Positions 17,995-25,262 of a DNA stretch of 37,921 nucleotides are shown here, piece after piece. The position numbers were made by a program, and so were the translations under genes. The notes under the pieces were generated by a model that was not told the DNA's origin, made no database searches, and saw only the letters and a list, made by a program, of their open reading frames with translations. Source of the stretch: UBA6398 sp963660485 (GTDB lineage Bacteria > Bacteroidota > Bacteroidia > Bacteroidales > Bacteroidaceae); NCBI GenBank assembly GCA_963660485.1, contig CAVKYH010000023.1, forward strand, positions 1 through 37,921, given 5' to 3'. Each line of letters starts with the position of its first letter. Within the stretch, counting starts at the first letter, position 1.

Positions 17995-18002
17995 CAAAAG
18001 TA
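17995..18002 (-). promoter_or_regulatory. -7 promoter element of the receptor-GH32 operon
   Basis: Minus strand TACTTTTG matches TAnnTTTG and lies 19 bp before the chosen ATG. There is no TTTG at the proper -33 distance, as expected for an activator-dependent promoter; candidate activator sites lie just upstream (18011-18094). Confidence 0.6.
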
Positions 18003-18010
18003 GGTTTGTG

Positions 18011-18094
18011 AACAAATGTTGTATGATAAATTTGTTTCATAATAGATAAAGAATCGTTCGTTGAAACAAATCTTAGCGCTTTTGTAACAAATCT
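18011..18094 (-). promoter_or_regulatory. Candidate operator for the fructan-locus regulator
   Basis: Read toward the receptor gene, AGATTTGTT occurs twice, at 18094-18086 and 18073-18065, exactly 21 bp apart. A third ATTTGTT lies at 18017-18011, opposed by AACAAAT at 18036-18030 (7-bp inverted repeat, 12-bp gap). Direct half-sites two helical turns apart upstream of a promoter without a -33 box fit binding by an AraC-type HTH. This is inferred from position and spacing. Confidence 0.45.
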
Positions 18095-18196
18095 GCGGCG
18101 CAAAAACCGAAGAATAGGGGATGTGATACGAAATGCAGGGCAAATAAGATGCAAAAAATGCCGTCTTTTTAAGATTGATTTTGATGTTGGAAAAAC

Positions 18197-18343
18197 GTAG
18201 GCTGATATCGTTTTCCCGATGTCTGATATCGTTTTCCCGATGTCTGATATCGTTTTTCTGATGTCTGATATTATTTAAACGATGTCAGACATGATTTGAA
18301 TTATATCAGACATGTTTTTTACAAAACGGCTTATCGTTTTTGC
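18197..18343. repeat. 21-bp module array, seven modules (array 5)
   Basis: The clearest array: seven contiguous modules starting at 18197, 18218, 18239, 18260, 18281, 18302 and 18323. Modules 2-4 share GATGTCTGATAT; modules 5-6 carry the complementary TCAGACAT, so the array inverts between modules 4 and 5. The outer modules end in CGTTTTTGC-like tails. It lies between the regulator stop and the receptor promoter. The rest of the 17977-18389 spacer holds the promoter/operator region and about 100 bp (18095-18196) in which I see nothing. Confidence 0.9.
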
Positions 18344-18389
18344 GGTATTGCGCCATTGGAAAAATCCAAGGGTAAGGGGTAAAAAACAT

Positions 18390-20582
18390 TCAGCGTTTGG
18401 GAGTGTGCCCAAAGTATTCCTTGTAACATTTGGTGAAGTAGGCGGGGGAGGAAAAGCCCACTTCGTAAGCTATCTCGGATATTGTGCGTTCGGTGGTTGA
18501 TATCAGTTGTTCGGCGCGGCGCAAACGGGCCTCCTTGATGAGTTCTACGGGAGATTTGCCGGTAAGCGCTTTGATTTTGCGGTACATCTGCACGCGGCTA
18601 AGTCCGAGTTTTGCGCCGATATATTCCACGCTCAATTCGCTGTTGCCCATGTTTTCGTGAATAATGGCCCGGAAACGTTCGGCAAACGAGTTGTCGATGT
18701 CGCCGTTGGCTTTGGGGTTTGAATCCGTGCGCACCTCCTCCGCCGCCGAAGCCCCGCCGAAAATATCCTTGAGCCTTTGCCGCTCTTCAAGCAGGTTGTT
18801 GATGCGCGAGAGCAGCACCTTGCCGTTGAAAGGTTTGGTGATATAGGCATCGGCTCCGCTTTCGTATCCCTCGGCGCGCTGCGCGTCCATAGCTCGGGCT
18901 GTTAAAAGAATTACGGGAATATGACTTGTGGCTACGTCGCCCTTTAATTGTTTGCACATTTCCAGGCCGTCCATTACCGGCATCATGACATCGCTCACAA
19001 TTAAATCGGGAACGAGACGCCGGGCTTGCCTGCAGCCTTCCCTGCCGTCGTTTGCGGTTTCCACATCATAGTTCTCGCCCAAAAGCGAAGCCACATAGTT
19101 GCGCACATCTTCGCTGTCTTCCACAACAAGTATGGTTGGGCGTTCCGCGTTGTCCTGCGGCGATGTGATTTTGTTGCTTGTGCGCCGGTTTTTTCCCTCG
19201 TCCTTTTCGATGGTGCGGTTCCATTTTTCGATGTTCTCCCACACTTTTCCGCTTAGGTCGCAGTTCTCGTTCTGATTTCTGAAGTCCAGAATTTCGTCAA
19301 CGAGTTTCAGCATCACTTTGGTGTTTTTGTTTACCATTGTGAGCGCATCTCGTTGCTGCGATGTGAGGTCGGGGTTTTCCAATAGCCGCTCCACGGGTCC
19401 CGAAATCACGGTCAAGGGCGTGCGCAATGCGTGGCCGACGCGAGTGAAGAAGTTGATTTTTGTATTTGCCGCCTCTTCTTTTATTTTGCTCCTCACCACA
19501 AACGAACGGTATACCACCACGGCGATAGCAATAATGAGTAGGCAGATTATTATAGTGAGTACGAGGTAAACTTGCTGGTGTGTGTATTGCGCGAGATAGC
19601 GGTCGATTTTTCCGTGAAGGTGTTCGAGTTTTTCCTGCTCGCTTGCCGTTTCGTCGGAGAGCATCATCAGCGCGGCGGCATTGCTTTGCGTTACGAGTGC
19701 TGTGCTCAAGGAATTGTCGCGCCGGTAGGGGCGTCCTTCAAGAATGTTCATCGCCAGTTCCAGAACCTTGTCGCCTTGTGTGGGGTATATACATGAGGCG
19801 AGTAATATATGGTCTTTTACGAGCTGCATGCCTCCGCCGGGAATAGGCAATGCGTCGATGCCGCAAAGTTTTACGTTGCGTTTTATGCCGTGGGCCTTCA
19901 AGGCTTTCATTGCTCCCGAGGCAAGCCTGTCGTTGTGCCCGAAAACGAGGTCGAAATCGGTTTGCCCGCTGCGTATAAGCGAGTCCATTGCCGCTTTGCC
20001 GCTATCCTCGCGCCAATTGCTGGGCAAAGTGGCGGTGATGCTTATTCCCGGAAAGCGTTTCATTGCGTCGGTAAATCCTCGGTGGCGTTCTATCATCGGC
20101 GAAGAGCCTTCCAAACCGCATATCTCCACCACTTTTCCATGCCCGTTGAGCTGTGTGCCGATATATTGCCCCATGGTTTCGCCTATATGGTAGTTGTCGG
20201 CTCCGATAAAGGCCGTGTATTTGTTGTTGGCGGTTTTGCGGTCAACTGCAACCACGGGAATGCCGTGGTTCATGGCATTCTCTATAGCAGGGGTGATAGC
20301 TTGGGTTTGGTTGGGGGCTACTATTATAAGATTAACGCGGTGTTTTACGAAATTGTCGATTTGTTTTACTTGCTCCGCGCCGTTGTCGTTGGCTGAGGCG
20401 AATACAAGTTTCACATTGTCGTAGAAATATGTGGCTGTTTTCAGTTCGTCGTTCATCTTCTTGCGCCACACGTCTTCGCTGCATTGCGACACGCCTATTA
20501 CATACTCCTTTTTCTTTTCCCCACACGAGAGCATGAGAAAAAGCACCAGGATATATGTTATGACAGACGAAAGATTTCGCAT
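18390..20582 (-). CDS. Hybrid two-component-like regulator: LacI-type sugar sensor, HisKA, receiver, AraC HTH; no ATPase domain
   Basis: 730 residues from the ATG at 20582. Signal/anchor segment 8-20; periplasmic LacI/ribose-binding-type sensor about 26-310; transmembrane helix about 339-359; HisKA helix with GHALRTPL (His384) to LDFRNQ (about 435); receiver about 483-597 with Glu488-Asp489, Asp531, Thr561 and Lys583; AraC-type HTH about 640-730. Only about 47 residues separate HisKA from the receiver, and no N, G1 or G2 ATP-binding boxes are visible, so the HATPase domain is missing with the frame open. Related Bacteroides regulators (the B. thetaiotaomicron fructose sensor BT1754) bind fructose. 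The longer frame to 20681 is rejected because it would start upstream of the promoter. Confidence 0.88.
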   Translation of the reverse strand: MRNLSSVITYILVLFLMLSCGEKKKEYVIGVSQCSEDVWRKKMNDELKTATYFYDNVKLVFASANDNGAEQVKQIDNFVKHRVNLIIVAPNQTQAITPAIENAMNHGIPVVAVDRKTANNKYTAFIGADNYHIGETMGQYIGTQLNGHGKVVEICGLEGSSPMIERHRGFTDAMKRFPGISITATLPSNWREDSGKAAMDSLIRSGQTDFDLVFGHNDRLASGAMKALKAHGIKRNVKLCGIDALPIPGGGMQLVKDHILLASCIYPTQGDKVLELAMNILEGRPYRRDNSLSTALVTQSNAAALMMLSDETASEQEKLEHLHGKIDRYLAQYTHQQVYLVLTIIICLLIIAIAVVVYRSFVVRSKIKEEAANTKINFFTRVGHALRTPLTVISGPVERLLENPDLTSQQRDALTMVNKNTKVMLKLVDEILDFRNQNENCDLSGKVWENIEKWNRTIEKDEGKNRRTSNKITSPQDNAERPTILVVEDSEDVRNYVASLLGENYDVETANDGREGCRQARRLVPDLIVSDVMMPVMDGLEMCKQLKGDVATSHIPVILLTARAMDAQRAEGYESGADAYITKPFNGKVLLSRINNLLEERQRLKDIFGGASAAEEVRTDSNPKANGDIDNSFAERFRAIIHENMGNSELSVEYIGAKLGLSRVQMYRKIKALTGKSPVELIKEARLRRAEQLISTTERTISEIAYEVGFSSPAYFTKCYKEYFGHTPKR

Positions 20583-20602
20583 TTTCAATGGTTGTCCGTT
20601 TA

Positions 20603-20632
20603 CAAATTTAGGCATTTCTTGTAATTGTGAAA
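20603..20632 (-). promoter_or_regulatory. Promoter of the fructan-locus regulator
   Basis: Minus strand reads TTTC, 18 bp, TAAATTTG. The -7 is a full match. The start site, about 20596, supports translation from the ATG at 20582. Confidence 0.6.
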
Positions 20633-20682
20633 TACATGTGGCGCATTTTTCATGGGGTAAAATTTCCACGCTTTTAGGCAAC

Positions 20683-20766
20683 GCGAAAACGAGTCGGCAT
20701 CTCGCAAAAACTCCGGGCCATGTAATTTAAATTAGATGGCCCGGAATTTAAATTATATCAGACCTC
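20683..20766. repeat. 21-bp module array, four modules plus a partial fifth (array 6)
   Basis: Modules begin at 20683, 20704, 20725 and 20746, followed by a partial GTAAAA end. Opens with GCAAAAACTCCGGGCC, the reverse complement of the end of other arrays; the second and third modules form a near-palindrome with one mismatch; the fourth carries TATCAGACC, so both dialects are joined in one array. Spacer between carB and the regulator. Confidence 0.85.
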
Positions 20767-20844
20767 GTAAAACCGATATTTGGTATGTTTTTAACTATCA
20801 AGAATTCAGATTGTTATATTTTGCCTTAGGAAAGTTTGAAAACT

Positions 20845-20876
20845 AAAAAACGCCATGACGAATGCCATGGCGTTTT
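20845..20876. terminator. Intrinsic terminator after carB
   Basis: AAAACGCCATG and CATGGCGTTTT form an 11-bp stem with a loop of about 8 nt; on the minus strand a T-run follows. Lies 20 bp past the carB stop. Confidence 0.85.
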
Positions 20877-20895
20877 GGGGGTATAAGTTAAATTC

Positions 20896-23800
20896 TTAAA
20901 TGTCTTCCTTGCCGTATTCGCTCCAGCTCTTTATGGGCAAATCCTCTTCCTTGATAGCGCAGAATGCGTTGATGAAAGCGGAAGCCAGACGAGTGTTGGT
21001 TATCAAAGGCACGTTCAAGTCGATAGATGCACGGCGTATCTTGTATCCGTTGTCAAGTTCCGTAGCCGTGAGGTCCTTGGGAATGTTCACAACCAAGTCG
21101 AACTTATGGTCGTGGAGCATTTCGAGAGCCTGCGGCTCCCCGTCTTCGCTCGGCCAATAAACGAGATTGTTTTTGATTCCGTTCTCTTCGAGATAACGAG
21201 ACGTGCCGCCGGTGGCAAACAAAGTATATCCGTGTTTCTCGAGCTCGCGGCAAGCGTCGAGCATCTCGGCTTTCTGTTTTGACGAGCCGGTGGAAAGAAG
21301 GATATTCTGCTTGGGAATGCGATGACCAACCGAGAGCATGCTGAGAAGCAAAGCCGAATAAGCATCGTCGCCAAGGCAACCAACTTCGCCGGTTGACGAC
21401 ATGTCAACGCCAAGCACGGGGTCGGCCTTCTGCAAACGGTTGAACGAGAACTGGCTCGCCTTGATTCCTACGTAGTCAAGGTCGAACAAACTCTTTGTGG
21501 GCTTCTCAACGGGAATGCCAAGCATTATCTTTGTGGCAAGCTCTATGAAATTCAACTTCAAAACCTTGCTGACAAACGGGAACGAGCGCGAAGAACGAAG
21601 ATTACACTCAATAACGAGAATCTTGTTGTCGCAAGCCATATATTGAATGTTGAACGGGCCGTTGATATGCAATGCAGCGGCAATTTCGCGGCTTATGCGC
21701 TTGATTCTTCTTACAGTTTCCACATACAACTTCTGAGGCGGGAATTCGAGCGTAGCATCTCCCGAGTGCACTCCGGCAAACTCGATGTGCTCCGAGATAG
21801 CATAAGCCATCACCTCGCCCTTGCTTGCAACCGCGTCGAAGTCTATTTCCTTTGCGTGCTGTATGAATTTGCTTACAACCACAGGGTGGTCCTCGCTAAC
21901 GTTGGCCGCGAGTTTCAAGAAGCGCGAAAGTTCTTCCTCGTTGGAACATACATTCATCGCCGCGCCCGAAAGCACATACGACGGGCGTACAAGAACGGGG
22001 AATCCCACACGGTCGATAAATTTGTGGATATCGTCCATGTTGGTCAACGCACTCCATTCCGGCTGATCCACTCCCATTCTGTTTAGCATCGCAGAGAATT
22101 TCTCGCGGTCTTCGGCATTGTCGATATCCTTTGCCGTGGTGCCGAGAATAGGTACGCGCTGCTCGTCAAGACGCATGGCAAGATTGTTGGGAATTTGGCC
22201 GCCGGTTGAAACAATTACACCATGCGGGCATTCCAAGTCCACAATATCCATCACACGTTCGAAGGTCAACTCGTCAAAATAGAGACGGTCGCACATATCA
22301 TAGTCGGTGGATACAGTTTCGGGGTTGTAGTTTATCATTACGCTCACATAGCCTGCGCGACGAATGGTTTGCAGAGCCTGAACACCGCACCAGTCGAATT
22401 CAACCGAGCTTCCGATGCGATAAGCACCCGAGCCGAGAACCACAATAGAGCGATGATCGCGCTCATATTCGATATCGTCTTTGCAGCCATTGTAGGTGAG
22501 ATACAAATAGTTGGTCTGTGCCGGATATTCTGCGGCAAGAGTATCGATTTGCTTTACATGGGGAACAATGCCGGCCTGCTTGCGGCGCGCACGAACCACA
22601 AGAATCGCCTCGGCCATCTTCATCTCTTTGCCAAGACCTATTGCACGTGCAATTTGGAAGTCTGAAAAACCTTGCAGCTTTGCACGGCGCAGCAATTCAT
22701 TGTCGAGAACATTGATGTTGGGGCACTTCTTCAGTTCTTCATTGGTCTTGTAAATATTGTAGAGCTTTTGCAGGAACCATTTGTCAATCTTTGTAAGTTC
22801 GTGAACCTTGTCAATGGAATAACCCTCGGCAAATGCTTCGTAGATAACAAAGATACGCTTGTCGGTAGGAGCTTTCAAAGCCGCTTCCACGTCTTTGATT
22901 TCCAAATCCTTGTTGTCTACGAATCCGTGCATGCCTTGTCCGATCATTCTGAGGCCTTTTTGAATCACTTCCTCGAAAGTACGGCCGATTGCCATTACTT
23001 CGCCTACAGATTTCATGCTCGAACCAAGCTCGCGGTCTACGCCGCGGAATTTGCTCAAGTCCCAACGCGGAATTTTGCAAACCACATAATCAAGAGCCGG
23101 CTCAAAGAATGCGCTCGTGGTCTTGGTTACAGAATTTTTCAACTCAAACAAACCGTAGCCAAGTCCCAATTTCGCAGCGACAAAAGCAAGAGGATAACCT
23201 GTGGCCTTTGACGCAAGCGCCGAAGAACGGCTCAAGCGGGCATTTACCTCAATTACACGATAATCGTCAGAGTTGGGATCGAACGCGTATTGTACGTTGC
23301 ATTCTCCCACAATACCGATATGGCGTATGATTTTTATGCTGAGCGCACGAAGTTTATGGTAATCGTGGTTGGTAAGTGTCTGCGAAGGAGCTACAACAAT
23401 GCTCTCGCCCGTATGAATTCCGAGCGGGTCGAAATTTTCCATGTTGCAGACCGTAATGCAGTTGTCATATTTGTCGCGCACTACTTCGTATTCTATCTCT
23501 TTCCACCCGCGAAGACTCTTCTCTACGAGAACCTGCGGCGAAAAAGAGAAAGCTTTCTCGGCAAGTTTGTTGAGTTCCTCTTCATTGTCGCAAAAACCGG
23601 AACCCAAACCACCGAGAGCATAAGCAGCACGGATAATGATAGGATAGCCGAGCTCTTTGGCCGCCTTGCGTGCCTGCTCGATTGTCTCACATGCTTCGCT
23701 CTTGATAGTTTTTATGTCTATCTCGTTGAGTTTTTCAACAAACAACTCGCGGTCTTCTGTATCTATAATTGCTTGAACCGGAGTTCCGAGTACGCGAACG

Positions 23801-24132
23801 TTGTATTTTTCGAGCACACCGCTTTTGTAGAGAGCAACACCGCAATTCAATGCAGTTTGCCCGCCAAAGGCAAGCATAATCCCTTGTGGACGTTCTTTCT
23901 CGATGACCTTTTCCACAAAGAACGGCGTAACAGGCAAGAAATAAATCTGGTCTGCCACACCTTCGCTCGTCTGAACCGTAGCAATGTTAGGATTTATGAG
24001 CACTGTTTTTATACCCTCTTCGCGCAAAGCCTTCAAAGCCTGCGAACCGGAATAATCGAATTCTCCGGCTTCTCCAATCTTCAAAGCTCCAGAGCCCAAC
24101 AATAAAACTTTCTTTATATCTGCGTCCTTCAT
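20896..24132 (-). CDS. carB: Carbamoyl-phosphate synthase large subunit
   Basis: Synthesises carbamoyl phosphate from bicarbonate, ammonia (channelled from CarA) and two ATP for pyrimidines and arginine. Full length at 1078 residues. Two ATP-grasp halves are visible, each beginning with a glycine-rich GSGA motif (LLLGSGALKIGEAGEFDYSG near residue 12, VVLGSGAYRIGSSVEFDW near 565), and a C-terminal methylglyoxal synthase-like regulatory domain from about 940 (LFATGGTSRYLEENGI). Starts 10 bp after the carA stop; same operon as carA and the PurF-like gene. Confidence 0.97.
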   Translation of the reverse strand: MKDADIKKVLLLGSGALKIGEAGEFDYSGSQALKALREEGIKTVLINPNIATVQTSEGVADQIYFLPVTPFFVEKVIEKERPQGIMLAFGGQTALNCGVALYKSGVLEKYNVRVLGTPVQAIIDTEDRELFVEKLNEIDIKTIKSEACETIEQARKAAKELGYPIIIRAAYALGGLGSGFCDNEEELNKLAEKAFSFSPQVLVEKSLRGWKEIEYEVVRDKYDNCITVCNMENFDPLGIHTGESIVVAPSQTLTNHDYHKLRALSIKIIRHIGIVGECNVQYAFDPNSDDYRVIEVNARLSRSSALASKATGYPLAFVAAKLGLGYGLFELKNSVTKTTSAFFEPALDYVVCKIPRWDLSKFRGVDRELGSSMKSVGEVMAIGRTFEEVIQKGLRMIGQGMHGFVDNKDLEIKDVEAALKAPTDKRIFVIYEAFAEGYSIDKVHELTKIDKWFLQKLYNIYKTNEELKKCPNINVLDNELLRRAKLQGFSDFQIARAIGLGKEMKMAEAILVVRARRKQAGIVPHVKQIDTLAAEYPAQTNYLYLTYNGCKDDIEYERDHRSIVVLGSGAYRIGSSVEFDWCGVQALQTIRRAGYVSVMINYNPETVSTDYDMCDRLYFDELTFERVMDIVDLECPHGVIVSTGGQIPNNLAMRLDEQRVPILGTTAKDIDNAEDREKFSAMLNRMGVDQPEWSALTNMDDIHKFIDRVGFPVLVRPSYVLSGAAMNVCSNEEELSRFLKLAANVSEDHPVVVSKFIQHAKEIDFDAVASKGEVMAYAISEHIEFAGVHSGDATLEFPPQKLYVETVRRIKRISREIAAALHINGPFNIQYMACDNKILVIECNLRSSRSFPFVSKVLKLNFIELATKIMLGIPVEKPTKSLFDLDYVGIKASQFSFNRLQKADPVLGVDMSSTGEVGCLGDDAYSALLLSMLSVGHRIPKQNILLSTGSSKQKAEMLDACRELEKHGYTLFATGGTSRYLEENGIKNNLVYWPSEDGEPQALEMLHDHKFDLVVNIPKDLTATELDNGYKIRRASIDLNVPLITNTRLASAFINAFCAIKEEDLPIKSWSEYGKEDI

Positions 24133-24142
24133 GCTATAATGT

Positions 24143-25228
24143 TCATTTAAAGAGTTTCAAATATTCGTCAAATAAGAATTCCGTGTCGAGCGGACCGCTG
24201 CATGCTTCCGGGTGAAATTGTGCGCTAAACCATGGACGGCTTTTGTGGCGAATACCCTCGTTCGACCCATCGTTCATGTTTACGAACAATTCTTCCCAAT
24301 CAGAAGAAAGAGTGGAAGCATCTACGGCATAACCATGGTTTTGGGTTGTGATGAAACAGCGATTTGTCCCCACTTCTCTTACGGGTTGATTGTGGCTGCG
24401 GTGTCCGTATTTCAACTTATATATTTTTGCACCTGCGGCCTTTGATAACAATTGGTTTCCCATGCAAATACCCATGCATGGACGTACATTTTCAGACTCG
24501 AGAAAACGTTTGATATTTTCAACTGTTTTAGAACAAGTGTCGGGATCGCCCGGACCATTAGCCAAAAACAAACCGTCAAATTCGAGCTCGTTGAAATCAT
24601 AATCCCAAGGCACACGGATTACCTCCACCCCGCGATTGATAAGGCAACGTATAATGTTGTTTTTTACTCCACAATCAACGAGAACAACTTTCTTGTTGTT
24701 TCCGTTGGAATTATATCGGATTATTTCTTGGCAAGAAACTTTGCTGACGAAATTTACTCCGTTATAATTTGCCGTAGGAATATTCTCGGGCTCGTCGTCA
24801 AAAACTATCTTGCCCATCATAACTCCATGTTCGCGCAGTGTCTTTGTAAGTGCGCGGGTATCAATGCCTGTTATACCAGGAATATTTTCACGCTTAAGCC
24901 ATGAAGCAAGACTTTCAACCGCGCTCCAATGGCTGTAGTCTTCGCTGTATTCACTTACAATAAGCGCTGATACATATATTTTGTCGCTCTCCATATAAGT
25001 GGCAATGCCATTGGATTCCACACTAAAGGGAGGCACACCATAGTTGCCAATCAACGGATATGTGAGTGTTAACAATTGACCGGCATACGAAGGATCTGTC
25101 AAACTCTCCGGATAACCGGACATTGCCGTATTGAAAACGACTTCACCTGCCACAGGACGTTCCGCACCAAACGAATAGCCGTGGAATTTCGTCCCGTCGT
25201 CTAAAAGAAGTGTTACTTTTCTCATCAT
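24143..25228 (-). CDS. carA: Carbamoyl-phosphate synthase small (glutaminase) subunit
   Basis: Class I glutamine amidotransferase that releases ammonia for CarB. The N-terminal CPSase domain contains the TGYPESLTDPSYAGQ signature (about residues 37-51). The C-terminal amidotransferase domain has the nucleophile in GICMGNQLL and the His-Glu pair in QFHPEA. GNQ replaces the GHQ of the E. coli protein, which should not affect the triad. 361 residues is the family norm. It follows the PurF-like gene by 34 bp and precedes carB by 10 bp. Confidence 0.96.
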   Translation of the reverse strand: MMRKVTLLLDDGTKFHGYSFGAERPVAGEVVFNTAMSGYPESLTDPSYAGQLLTLTYPLIGNYGVPPFSVESNGIATYMESDKIYVSALIVSEYSEDYSHWSAVESLASWLKRENIPGITGIDTRALTKTLREHGVMMGKIVFDDEPENIPTANYNGVNFVSKVSCQEIIRYNSNGNNKKVVLVDCGVKNNIIRCLINRGVEVIRVPWDYDFNELEFDGLFLANGPGDPDTCSKTVENIKRFLESENVRPCMGICMGNQLLSKAAGAKIYKLKYGHRSHNQPVREVGTNRCFITTQNHGYAVDASTLSSDWEELFVNMNDGSNEGIRHKSRPWFSAQFHPEACSGPLDTEFLFDEYLKLFK

Positions 25229-25262
25229 TTATATGTTTAGAATAGTCCGCTTATGCCGACCT

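Noticed and set aside
15676..18015. SusC assignment for the receptor
   Set aside because: It lacks the N-terminal carboxypeptidase-like domain, is too short at 766 residues and has no SusD neighbour.
18197..18343. CRISPR-like array of short repeats
   Set aside because: Repeats are contiguous with no unique spacers, vary in sequence, invert part-way and have no cas genes near; the same modules recur in nine other spacers.
20583..20681. 33-residue N-terminal extension of the regulator
   Set aside because: A consensus -7 box at 20603-20610 places the transcript start inside it, and the signal segment begins cleanly at 20582.
23290..24105. 271-codon open frame opposite carB
   Set aside because: Mirror of a conserved coding region; no recognisable domain.
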